In this document: positions 40,938 through 48,753 of the stretch, piece after piece | How positions within the stretch are numbered: the first letter of the stretch is position 1 | How the letters are laid out: the number at the start of each line of letters is the position of its first letter | Virus record (IMG/VR): IMGVR_UViG_3300027867_000005 | Coordinates: 1-64,000 of that record | Length of the DNA stretch: 64,000 nt | DNA from: a virus | Strand: one strand, 5' to 3' | Position numbers and translations under genes: made by a program | Notes under the pieces: generated by a model | Databases searched by the model: none | Seen by the model: only the letters and a program-made list of their open reading frames with translations | Told to the model about the DNA's origin: nothing

Positions 40938-41732
40938 GTGACCAAGGCCGTCGTTCAGGCCGGCTGGGATGAAACGCCACATCTGAGCGAAGAAGCCCGC
41001 CAGCAGCTCATCAACTCCTATCCCCCGCATGAGCGCGACGCACGCACTCGCGGGGTGCCCCAGCTCGGTTCGGGGGCGATCTATCCGGTTCCTGAGACGG
41101 AGATCGTCGTCGAGCCATTCGAGTGGCCGCATTTCTGGAAGCAATGCTACGCGCTCGATGTCGGATGGAATCGTACTGCAGCGCTTTGGGCTGCTTATGA
41201 CAGCGAGCACGATGTCGCCTATCTGGTGAGCGAGCATTACCGGGCGCAAGCCGAACCGCCGATCCATGCACAGGCAATTCTCGCGCGCGGCAAGTGGATA
41301 CCGGGCGTCATTGATCCGGCGGCACGGGGCAGGAGCCAACGCGATGGCCAAGACCTCTTCGGCATCTACACCGACCTCGGGCTCAGGCTCAGCCCTGCCG
41401 ATAACGCCGTCGAGGCTGGCATTTATGAGGTTTGGACGCGCCTCTCGACCGGACGGCTCAAGGTCTTTTCGACGCTCACGAATTGGCGGGCGGAATATCG
41501 GCTCTATCGTCGAGACGAGAAGGGGCGCGTCGTCAAGGAGCACGATCATTTGATGGACTGCTGCCGCTATCTCGTGATGACCGGTCTCGACATCGCGGCA
41601 TTCAAGCCGCGCGAGCAGCGCTCTGGCCCACAGATGAAGGCCGACTACCGCCCGATCGAAGCCTGGGACCAGTCGCGCGGCGGTGGCCGCAACGTCGCCA
41701 ACGGACCGTATCGTCCGTATGGAGCAGGCTGA
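40938..41732 (+). CDS. Terminase large subunit, nuclease part, in +1 frame
   Basis: 264 residues if started at GTG 40938, one base after the ATPase stop, with GGGGGTGGTGAG as a possible ribosome site. It continues the terminase with VVQAGWDETPHLSEEARQQL, PPHERDARTRGVPQLGSGAI, ALDVGWNRTAALWAAY (nuclease Asp), VIDPAARGRSQRDG and DHLMDCCRYLVMTG (last acidic residue). Relative to the ATPase frame it needs a +1 step within or near the G5 run at 40926-40930. Either two separate chains are made, or a frameshift joins them, or the sequence has a one-base error. Confidence 0.8.
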   Translation: MTKAVVQAGWDETPHLSEEARQQLINSYPPHERDARTRGVPQLGSGAIYPVPETEIVVEPFEWPHFWKQCYALDVGWNRTAALWAAYDSEHDVAYLVSEHYRAQAEPPIHAQAILARGKWIPGVIDPAARGRSQRDGQDLFGIYTDLGLRLSPADNAVEAGIYEVWTRLSTGRLKVFSTLTNWRAEYRLYRRDEKGRVVKEHDHLMDCCRYLVMTGLDIAAFKPREQRSGPQMKADYRPIEAWDQSRGGGRNVANGPYRPYGAG

Positions 41733-41733
41733 C

Positions 41734-42018
41734 ATGGGTTTCCTGTCGCCAGCGCCGGTACCGGCCCCGCCGCCTCCGCCACCGGCACCACCACCGCCGC
41801 CGACAATCGCCAACGCTAGCACCCAGGCCGCAGGTGCGGCGGCAGGGGCCAGTGCTGCGGCTGCAGGGGGCGCGTATGGGGGGACGTTGCTCACCTCCGG
41901 GCAGGGTGTGCCCGCGCCAGCCACGGCGACCAAAGAGTTACTCGGGCAAAGTATTTTGTTGGCGATGATCTTTGGTAAGGTTATCTTCGCTGCATGCCAT
42001 TCGCACGGATTGATCTGA
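41734..42018 (+). CDS. Proline-rich small virion-cluster protein, altered C-terminus
   Basis: 94 residues from ATG 41734. MGFLSPAPVPAPPPPPPAPP, an Ala-rich middle and a conserved-looking TLLTSGQGVPAPATATKELLG are typical of a short protein found between terminase and portal in such phages. The remaining residues after KELLG (ending CHSHGLI) look foreign and overlap the start of the HNH gene by 25 bases, so the HNH insertion probably changed its end. Function unknown. Confidence 0.65.
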   Translation: MGFLSPAPVPAPPPPPPAPPPPPTIANASTQAAGAAAGASAAAAGGAYGGTLLTSGQGVPAPATATKELLGQSILLAMIFGKVIFAACHSHGLI

Positions 42019-42509
42019 TTGGGCTTCGCTTCGGGCGACTTTGCGTTAAAGCCCTCGTGAGGGTTACGCCTAGTGGAAGTCTCTGGCACTGTGAATGCGA
42101 CTGCGGTGGTTCATGCGAGGCCACAACTTCGCGACTGAAGCGCACGCCAAATGTAGGCTGCAAAAGTTGTGAGACCGAGCGCCGCGCCGCCGTACAGTCA
42201 AAGCACGGCGAGAGCAGGGGCAACTCGAACGGCGGTAAAACAAAACTCTACATGATCTGGAAAGGCATGCATAGTCGATGCCGCGACCCAGGCAACACGA
42301 GTTGGAAGTATTATGGCGGGAAGGGCATTACCGTTTGTACCGAGTGGGCAACTTACGTGCCGTTTCGTGATTGGGCGCTCGCTAATGGTTACAAAGAGGG
42401 GCTGAGTATCGAGCGTGAAAATCCCCAACTCAATTATGTGCCCGAGAACTGCGAATGGATTACTCGCGGTGAAAACAGCCGAAGGGCTCATCTGCGCACA
42501 AGATGCTGA
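41994..42509 (+). CDS. HNH-type homing endonuclease (free-standing)
   Basis: 171 residues. It starts with ARIDLIGLRFGRLCVKALV and has a CDCGGSC...CKSC zinc-like part. Then follows YMIWKGMHSRCRDPGNTSW, YYGGKGITVCTEW, FRDWALANGYKEGLSIEREN and YVPENCEWITRGENSRR. This is a known mobile endonuclease layout in phages (YGGxGIxVC/D...YxPENCxW). It is inserted between the proline-rich gene and the portal. No intron core could be found around it, so it is taken as free-standing. Confidence 0.75.
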   Translation: MPFARIDLIGLRFGRLCVKALVRVTPSGSLWHCECDCGGSCEATTSRLKRTPNVGCKSCETERRAAVQSKHGESRGNSNGGKTKLYMIWKGMHSRCRDPGNTSWKYYGGKGITVCTEWATYVPFRDWALANGYKEGLSIERENPQLNYVPENCEWITRGENSRRAHLRTRC

Positions 42510-42585
42510 GACATCGGAGCGCCTTACCGAGATTTATCCGCTAAGCAACCCGAACGCACTCAGACGGATCGACAGGTCAATTTGA

Positions 42586-44412
42586 ATGCCCCTCGACGGG
42601 ATATCAGTAGGGAGCGAGCCGGGTACGATCGGGCCGATGTTTCTGGCGCGGCAGCCAGTCTCTGCCCCTGCACCGAAGCGCATTGAGCCGTGGCCGGCCT
42701 ATTATGCTCACTACACCGCGCGCTTGGGGGCGCTCCGGGTATGGAGATACTCGTGGTGGGTGCATTGGGCTCGCTGCGCCGAGTTCATCCTGCCCTACCG
42801 TTACCGGTGGCTTGTCACCGCGAATACCTTCAATCGCGGCTACCCGGTCAACGATCGCATCATCGACGAGACCGCGCTTCTGGCGATGCAAGTCTGCGGG
42901 CATGGGTTGCTCGCAGGGCTCATGGGCGGGGAGTGGTTCAAGCTCGGTCTCGGGCTTGCCGGCGAGGAACCGCCTGACGCTGCGGCGCGTGAGTGGCTGA
43001 AGACCGTTCAGGACCGGCTCTATGCGGTGCTCGACGGCTCGAACTTCTACACGATCATGGCGCAGGCGATGCGCGACGTGGCGACGTTCGGAACGGCTCC
43101 CGTGCTTATCAACGAGGATTTCGAGGACGTAATCCGCTGCTATCTGCCGTGCGCCGGGGAGTATTACCTCGCAGTGGGCGGCCGGCTCGCAGTCGACACG
43201 TTCTATCGCGAATTCACATTTACCGTTGCGCAGATCGTCGATCGCTTCAAACTTGAGAACTGCCCCGAGGAAGTCCAGCAGTTTTGGCGCACCGGTGGTG
43301 CTTCGCTTGAGCGCGAGTTTGTGATTTGCCACGCCATTGAGCCGAATTTCCCGATCGCCGGCAAAGGCACGCGGGGGAATGCGGTTTATCTGGTGCCGAA
43401 GGGTTTCACCTGGCGCTCGGTCTACTGGATACGCGGCGAGCAGAATATGGCGCCGCTGGAAGCTCGTGGGGAGCACGATCAGCCATTTGCGGTAGCGGCG
43501 TGGACGCGCACGAGCAACGATGCCTACGGCCGCGGTCCTGGGATGGACGCATTGGCTGCCACCCGGCAGTTGCAGCATGAGCAGGAGCGGAAGGGCGAAT
43601 TTATTGACAAGGGTGTTCGGCCGCCGATGGGCGCGCATCCGCAGCTCGAGCATAAGCCGGCATCGATCCTTCCCGGTGAATTGACCTTCGTCAACACGAG
43701 CACAGGCGAAAAGGGCTTCTGGCCGCTATTCGAGGTCAACCCGGCGCACCTGGCTCCGATGATCGAGGACATCAAGGAAGTTCAGGAGCGTATCAATCGC
43801 TGCTTCTATACCGATGTTTTCCTGATGATTACGCAGATGGAGGGCATCCAGCCGCGGAACGAGCTTGAGCTTGCGGAGCGCAAGGGTGAGAAAATTCAGC
43901 AGCTTGGCCCGGTCATCCTGCACTTTCAGACCGAATTCGCGCCAACGGTCATTCACCGCGTGCTGGGGATCATGCAGCGGCGCCGGCTCTTTCCGCCACC
44001 GCCCCCCTCGGTACGCAACAAGCCGCTCAACATTGAGTTTCTATCGATGATGGAACTGGCCCAGCGTGCGGCCGAGACGGCAAGCATGGAGCGAGGTTTC
44101 TCGGTGCTGGGCTCACTGTCCGAAGCCTCGAAAGCCGCGCAGCAGCCAGATCCGATCCGTACCGTCAATTTGGACAAGGCGTGGAATTTCTATGCTGAGC
44201 GTGTCGGGTTCCCGATGACGGTGATGCGTTCGGCCCGCGAGGTCGCGGCGATCGACAAGGCCAACGCGCAAGCCGCGCAGCAAGCGCAGGCGGCGCAAGC
44301 CGGGATGGCCGCAGTGTCGGCGGGTCAGGGCCTCAGCAATATACAGGTCGGGGGCGGCCAGAATGCGGTGAGTGCGTTGCTCGGCAATGGTCCGGTCGCA
44401 GGGAGCGCATGA
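42586..44412 (+). CDS. Portal / head-to-tail connector protein (T7 gp8-like)
   Basis: 608 residues. The portal family pattern is visible: WVHWARCAEFILPYRYRWLV near the start, LAGLMGGEWFKLGL, FYTIMAQAMRDVATFGTAPV, then NDAYGRGPGMDALAATRQLQ, RINRCFYTDVFLMITQMEG and ELAERKGEKIQQLGPVILHF. This is the head-tail connector of T7-like podoviruses, a dodecameric ring through which DNA is packaged. The C-terminus is Ala/Gln-rich. The stop overlaps the next start. Confidence 0.85.
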   Translation: MPLDGISVGSEPGTIGPMFLARQPVSAPAPKRIEPWPAYYAHYTARLGALRVWRYSWWVHWARCAEFILPYRYRWLVTANTFNRGYPVNDRIIDETALLAMQVCGHGLLAGLMGGEWFKLGLGLAGEEPPDAAAREWLKTVQDRLYAVLDGSNFYTIMAQAMRDVATFGTAPVLINEDFEDVIRCYLPCAGEYYLAVGGRLAVDTFYREFTFTVAQIVDRFKLENCPEEVQQFWRTGGASLEREFVICHAIEPNFPIAGKGTRGNAVYLVPKGFTWRSVYWIRGEQNMAPLEARGEHDQPFAVAAWTRTSNDAYGRGPGMDALAATRQLQHEQERKGEFIDKGVRPPMGAHPQLEHKPASILPGELTFVNTSTGEKGFWPLFEVNPAHLAPMIEDIKEVQERINRCFYTDVFLMITQMEGIQPRNELELAERKGEKIQQLGPVILHFQTEFAPTVIHRVLGIMQRRRLFPPPPPSVRNKPLNIEFLSMMELAQRAAETASMERGFSVLGSLSEASKAAQQPDPIRTVNLDKAWNFYAERVGFPMTVMRSAREVAAIDKANAQAAQQAQAAQAGMAAVSAGQGLSNIQVGGGQNAVSALLGNGPVAGSA

Positions 44413-45086
44413 TGGATGACGGATTTCTATTTGAACCATGCGATCCGCGCGAATGCTCGTGGGTGGCGGATGCTCCCTGGGTCAAGGCCAACCATCGGCA
44501 CCGGCACGAATATTACGTCCGTGCTCCAGGCTGGAGCCTTCCCCGGTGCCACACCTATTTAAGCGCTCCATCGGGGAAAGACACGCTTCGCCAGCTTTTT
44601 TACGGCGTCACGCCCAAGGAATTGGGTGCCGCACGAGAAATGTTGGGGCTATCGGAGATGTTCTGCACGACCGACGCAACCCAACGGCAAAACACCGTCA
44701 ATGTTTTTGATGCCAAAGGCGATGGCGGCGCTTCCGGGTGGTTGATCGCTTGGTCATTACGCGGATGCTACATGGTGTCGCCCGATGGCGAGCCAGCATC
44801 ATATGGCTCGGAGAGCGCGATTGTTGTCGCCGATTGGCGGATGGTTGCTCGGATCGCGAATATCGATGTGCATCGGTCGCGCGATTTTTCGCTTATGACG
44901 CTTTTTCTGACGGCATTAGGCTCTGTTCCGTACCGCGGAAAAGGAACGCGGCCAATGTTTTACGTCAATCGCGATGTCTTCAATGCCTTGGTCGACGAAG
45001 GACTTGACCGCGACAGGCCGCTCATTCATGGCGTCTGGGTTCGCGTCGTCGACGAACTTCACAATGACGAGCCGCGCGTGACCTGA
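44409..45086 (+). CDS. Partial major-capsid-like paralog
   Basis: 225 residues. The segment NTVNVFDAKGDGGASGWLIA, then AIVVADWRMVARIANIDVHR and PMFYVNRDVFNALVDEGLD matches the order of the capsid protein at 48754: NVIDAKGVGSSNTSFWGIGW, VPQDWRNGVRIANIDTTAAG and AVIYVNRTGRHWMDIQATRD. It lacks most of the capsid N-terminal arm. It lies next to the portal, so it may be a minor capsid or portal-vertex component, or a decayed capsid copy. Four-base overlap with the portal and one-base overlap with the next gene suggest real translation. Confidence 0.7.
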   Translation: MMDDGFLFEPCDPRECSWVADAPWVKANHRHRHEYYVRAPGWSLPRCHTYLSAPSGKDTLRQLFYGVTPKELGAAREMLGLSEMFCTTDATQRQNTVNVFDAKGDGGASGWLIAWSLRGCYMVSPDGEPASYGSESAIVVADWRMVARIANIDVHRSRDFSLMTLFLTALGSVPYRGKGTRPMFYVNRDVFNALVDEGLDRDRPLIHGVWVRVVDELHNDEPRVT

Positions 45087-45550
45087 TGAGCAGCGGGCTC
45101 ACAGAAATCGAGATTTTCGCGAAGATCGCCGAGCTGAAGGGCGCATCGGAGATTTGCGGGAAATTGGCTTGGCACCCACGCCGCGGCCCGGAATACCGCA
45201 AGCTGCTCGCGATCCTCTCGGAAGCCGCCGGCGCGATGCGGCAAGCCTATTACTGGCGGAACTACGATGCGCGCTGGCTCTACATCGCCGAGGGGCTTGA
45301 GCAAGTGAGGCTGATGGCCGGCCGATGGCTCAGAGACTCGGCCAGCAAGGACGCCCGCACCATGGCGCATCCGCAGTTCGTGGCGCTGGCCGATATGTTG
45401 GGCAAGTTGGCGGGAGATGCACAGATCACCAAGACGGCGAAGACAGGCCGTCTCGGGCCTATCCTGCCGAAGCCGCTCCCCGAGCCGGAAATCCGCGTCG
45501 GGCGCCCGGTACAGGTCATTTCGCCCGGCGGGGTTTTGCTGCCGGCATGA
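45086..45550 (+). CDS. Hypothetical protein, 154 residues
   Basis: Mostly helical (EIFAKIAELKGASEICGKLA, YRKLLAILSEAAGAMRQAYY), with a Pro-rich C-terminus (GPILPKPLPEPEIRVGRPVQ). It starts at the last base of the capsid-like paralog. Head-cluster position suggests a structural or assembly part. Not recognised. Confidence 0.6.
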   Translation: MSSGLTEIEIFAKIAELKGASEICGKLAWHPRRGPEYRKLLAILSEAAGAMRQAYYWRNYDARWLYIAEGLEQVRLMAGRWLRDSASKDARTMAHPQFVALADMLGKLAGDAQITKTAKTGRLGPILPKPLPEPEIRVGRPVQVISPGGVLLPA

Positions 45551-45575
45551 GCCGACGAGGCGGCTGTTCTGAACA

Positions 45576-45953
45576 ATGGCCGCGCTCGGAAATGGCCGAT
45601 GGGGCCTCATCGCTTCCCTGCTTGGTGCCGGATTAGGGCTGGTCGCGGCCGTTGCGGGATACGGCGCGCTGACGGCTCAGGTGCAGGGAAGCGCCCAGGC
45701 GATCAGCGAGATGCGTAGCCGCAGCGCAGAGATGGAAGCGAAACTTTCGCTGCAACAGCAGCAGATAACCGAATTGACGGCGGCGCAGAAAGAAATCGAG
45801 ACGCAGTTCTGCTCATCCGACATCGTGCGCAATCTGATGCACGCGAACGAATTGAGGATCGTGTCGATGCTGTGGAACAGGGTGTTCCCGCGGTCGATCT
45901 ATCCCACCGACAACGCCTATTATCCGCGCGTCTGCAATCGTGGGCCACAGTGA
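45576..45953 (+). CDS. Membrane protein with coiled coil, 125 residues
   Basis: One N-terminal membrane helix (GLIASLLGAGLGLVAAVAGY, residues about 10-29) and then a coiled coil (SEMRSRSAEMEAKLSLQQQQ) with two cysteines further on. The topology resembles an inner-membrane spanin, yet it lies in the head cluster far from the lysis genes. Function unknown. Confidence 0.6.
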   Translation: MAALGNGRWGLIASLLGAGLGLVAAVAGYGALTAQVQGSAQAISEMRSRSAEMEAKLSLQQQQITELTAAQKEIETQFCSSDIVRNLMHANELRIVSMLWNRVFPRSIYPTDNAYYPRVCNRGPQ

Positions 45954-46369
45954 GCGATGATCGTCCTGTACCGGAAACCGCCGATGATGATGCCGCGCCC
46001 AATGCCGTTGGCACTGGTGCCATCAACGTTGCTGACCCGGTTCAAATCCGAAGGGCGCGCCGCCGCGGCAAACGGCTGGTCGACGAAAGCGCCGAATTCT
46101 GGAAGCGGGTCTTCGCCGACAAGATTGGCCGCCGCGAAATGTGGGGCTTGCTTGCGTCCGGAGGCGCGTTCGAGCAGCGCTACGGCACGACGGCCAACGG
46201 CTCGTCGGAGCCGATCGAGACGCAGCGCCAGGAAGGCGAGCAACGGCTGGCGTTCAGGCTTTATCTGTCGTGGATGAAGCTCGATCCGGAGGGGGTGGCG
46301 CTGATGCTGCAGGAGAACCATCCGCAGATTGCGGCAGCATCAGCGGTTCGGCCAACCCGAAGTTACTGA
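45950..46369 (+). CDS. Bbp19-like phage protein
   Basis: 139 residues from GTG 45950, overlapping the previous stop. FWKRVFADKIGRREMWGLLA, then SGGAFEQRYG and QEGEQRLAFRLYLSWMKLDP fits the Bbp19 family, a short helical protein found in the head cluster of Bordetella phage BPP-1 and many podoviruses. An earlier start at 45872 would run over the membrane-protein gene. The precise role in head assembly is not known. Confidence 0.65.
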   Translation: MSDDRPVPETADDDAAPNAVGTGAINVADPVQIRRARRRGKRLVDESAEFWKRVFADKIGRREMWGLLASGGAFEQRYGTTANGSSEPIETQRQEGEQRLAFRLYLSWMKLDPEGVALMLQENHPQIAAASAVRPTRSY

Positions 46370-46371
46370 AT

Positions 46372-46743
46372 TCATAGGACGGCCTCTTTCAGCGCCCATT
46401 CAAGAGCTTTACGCACCTCTTCGTTACGCTCCGGGATTGTCTCTGGTCGCGTCATGTCAAACACCATGTACGCATTGGCATGGTCGCCACCGTAAACCCG
46501 AAATCTCATTACGATCGACGAATGGTATTCTGGAGGCACCTCTTTCTCGATGTCGGCGAGTAGTTGGCGGAAATCAGCGATAGACCATACATCGCCGTCT
46601 CTGATTTCTAAACTTTTCAGTTCCACTTCTGCCATCCGTGGTTCACGCGGCTCTCGGCCGAAGTATTCGGCAATGCGGTCGCCGCAATATTCGAAAATCC
46701 GCCGATCAGCTTCAGTGCAGATCGTGTTGCCCTTATCGCCCAT
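46372..46743 (-). CDS. Inserted - strand hypothetical gene (moron candidate)
   Basis: 123 residues from ATG 46743, preceded by AGAGGGG. It reads opposite to the late operon between the Bbp19-like and scaffold genes. Features: EADRRIFEYCGDRIAEYFGR, IADFRQLLADIEKEVPPEYH, MRFRVYGGDHANAYMVFDMT. Single, opposed gene in a block of + strand head genes is typical of a moron acquired later. Function unknown. Confidence 0.65.
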   Translation of the reverse strand: MGDKGNTICTEADRRIFEYCGDRIAEYFGREPREPRMAEVELKSLEIRDGDVWSIADFRQLLADIEKEVPPEYHSSIVMRFRVYGGDHANAYMVFDMTRPETIPERNEEVRKALEWALKEAVL

Positions 46744-46754
46744 AGGAACCCCTC

Positions 46755-47591
46755 TTGGCTGATCCTGACATTGTACCACAGGCAGACGGCGGCGGCACGC
46801 CTGTAGCGGATGTGCCGGCGGTCGTAGAGCCGGTTGAGCCGGCAGGTGCGGTCCCGTCGCTGCTGAGCGAGGCCATGACTGCGGCTGTCCCGGCGACACC
46901 CGCTGTTGAGCCGGAACCTGCGGCAGCCGCCGTCGATGCTCCGGCGTCGCCTGAACCGACACCCTTACCGGCGGCAGAACCCGCAACCCCGGCAGCCGCC
47001 GCAGAGCCGGCCGCAGCAACGCCGCCCGCCACGCCACCAGGGCCGGCACCTGCTCTCGAGCCGATCATTTACGAGCCGTACCAACCACCGGAAGGGTTCA
47101 CGCTCGACGCGGAACGCGTCGCGGCGCTCGACGGGAAGATGGCATCGGCGCGCGTTACCAACGAATTGAGGAACGAGCTCTACAGCGAGCACATCGCCGA
47201 GATGCAGCGGCTCGACAAGCATTATCGGGATGAGCAATGGCGCGTCTTCAACAATCAGCAGCGCGCCGAGCAGGAAAAGGTTCAGGCTGACCCCGAGCTA
47301 TGGCGGCCGGGCCTCCAATTGCCCGATCAGCCCGCGCTCGCCGCAGCGGTGCGCATGATCGACGAATTCGTTCCGGCATCGCAGCGCGACGACTGGGATC
47401 AGATGATGTCGGATACGGGCGTAGGTAACCGGCACATTTTCATCAAGTTTCTGACCAATCTCGCCAAAAAGTTCGATGCGCCGGCAACCCCGCTCGTCCC
47501 CGTGGCACCGCCGCGCGATATCGGTCGGGCCGCAGGCGGCGGCCGCCGCCTGCGTGATCTCTATGACAACCCGCGGTCCAAGGTCAGTTAG
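46755..47591 (+). CDS. Scaffolding protein
   Basis: 278 residues from TTG 46755. A long Pro/Ala/Glu-rich, disordered first half leads to the helical region PPEGFTLDAERVAALDGKMA, EHIAEMQRLDKHYRDEQWR and AAVRMIDEFVPASQRDDWDQ. The C-terminus RRLRDLYDNPRSKVS is basic and may bind capsid. Position between portal and capsid and composition fit scaffold proteins of podoviruses. A YDxPxSK tag is shared with small proteins downstream. Confidence 0.75.
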   Translation: MADPDIVPQADGGGTPVADVPAVVEPVEPAGAVPSLLSEAMTAAVPATPAVEPEPAAAAVDAPASPEPTPLPAAEPATPAAAAEPAAATPPATPPGPAPALEPIIYEPYQPPEGFTLDAERVAALDGKMASARVTNELRNELYSEHIAEMQRLDKHYRDEQWRVFNNQQRAEQEKVQADPELWRPGLQLPDQPALAAAVRMIDEFVPASQRDDWDQMMSDTGVGNRHIFIKFLTNLAKKFDAPATPLVPVAPPRDIGRAAGGGRRLRDLYDNPRSKVS

Positions 47592-48679
47592 GTTTTCGCA
47601 AATTCACCATGATAACGCAGGCATGCGCGCTCATAGGCGTCAGACGCTTCTTTCTTCGTCCGAAAACGACCAACGATCCGCTGCTTGCCGTCGACGACGA
47701 TCTGAACCCGGTAAAGACCTCGCGCCGCTTCAAAGCGGACGCCCTTGAGACCTAAAGCATTGTTGCTTTGCGCTCCTCTGTTTCGCGCATTTTCAGCGAT
47801 TGAGGCAAGACGGAGATTGATCGCTCGGTTATCGTGTGGGTTGCCATTGATGTGGTCAACATGCTTGTCGGCTGGCGGCCATGTGCCGTGTGTCAGCAGC
47901 CACGCCAGCCGCGTTGCTTGATAGGTACAGAGTTTGTTTATCCGAATTACCCGGTAGCCGGCATTTAGGTAGCCAGCTTCGCGGCCAGCAAATTCGGCGT
48001 TCCATGCCTCAGTTCTGTCGGGTCTGCGCCGCCACAGGAATATGCCGGTATCTGGATTGTAGTCGAGGACCGAGCGCACCAAGTCGGCGGTGTCATAGTT
48101 GACGGGGGCGCGGATCAAAGAAGTCGTTGGTTTGCATGGGCGATCGCTTTCAGGCTTTAACCGACCGAAGCCGCTATGCAACTCTACGACAGCGCGCTCA
48201 TAGGCCAAGGCGGCCAATTCCGCCGTTTCGTGGCGACCCAAATCGTAATGCTTGCCGCTTACTGATATTTTGGCTCGCCACTTTTTATTCTTTTTGTCGT
48301 ACGTGACGCCCTTAAATCCGCTCGAATTATTCTTTTGGGCTCCTCTGTTCTGACCATTTTGGGAGTGATCGGCTAGCCGAAGATTAACAATCCGATTGTC
48401 ACCTGGGTCGCCATTAATATGATCAATCCCACTGACTGGCCATTCACCATAATGATGTAGCCAAGCGACCCGATGCGCTAAGTATAAACGATCATTGATC
48501 CGTACTTGCTTCGCGCCGTACTGATAACTGGTTCCGGTTTCTCTGCCGACAAATCGACTATTCCATGCTCTTAAGCGATCAGACCGAAGCCGCCAAGTAA
48601 GGCGACCTGTTACGGGATCATAATCCAACACAGATCGAACGAAAGCGGCCGACAAATTAGCCGATACACCAACTCTCAT
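47588..48679 (-). CDS. Tandem duplicated HNH-AP2 homing endonuclease
   Basis: 363 residues with two copies of the same unit. Copy 1: FVRSVLDYDPVTGRLTWR, HRVAWLHHYGEWPVSGIDHI, NGDPGDNRIVNLRLAD, then an AP2-like SGFKGVTYDKKNKKWRAKI. Copy 2: LVRSVLDYNPDTGIFLWRRR, TRLAWLLTHGTWPPADKHVD, HINGNPHDNRAINLRLAS, then LGLKGVRFEAARGLYRVQI. HNH residues are kept in both. It is opposite in direction to scaffold and capsid and lies exactly between them, as mobile genes do. The scaffold and this gene converge with 4 overlapping bases. Confidence 0.85.
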   Translation of the reverse strand: MRVGVSANLSAAFVRSVLDYDPVTGRLTWRLRSDRLRAWNSRFVGRETGTSYQYGAKQVRINDRLYLAHRVAWLHHYGEWPVSGIDHINGDPGDNRIVNLRLADHSQNGQNRGAQKNNSSGFKGVTYDKKNKKWRAKISVSGKHYDLGRHETAELAALAYERAVVELHSGFGRLKPESDRPCKPTTSLIRAPVNYDTADLVRSVLDYNPDTGIFLWRRRPDRTEAWNAEFAGREAGYLNAGYRVIRINKLCTYQATRLAWLLTHGTWPPADKHVDHINGNPHDNRAINLRLASIAENARNRGAQSNNALGLKGVRFEAARGLYRVQIVVDGKQRIVGRFRTKKEASDAYERACLRYHGEFAKT

Positions 48680-48753
48680 GTCTACGGTCTCCTGTCCTTA
48701 CGCCTGGGAGAGACTGTAGCAGCCCATTAGGCGAAAATCTAGGAGATTGTAGC

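Noticed and set aside
40854-42089. Long - strand frame opposite the terminase nuclease part
   Set aside because: Unlike the nested HNH frame, it has no recognisable domain and spans several real + genes.
41940-42585. Group I intron around the HNH gene
   Set aside because: No convincing P3-P8/P7 core or exon junction could be read; taken as a free-standing endonuclease.
45576-45953. i-spanin call for the membrane coiled-coil protein in the head cluster
   Set aside because: Topology fits, but it is far from the lysis genes and there is no sequence support.
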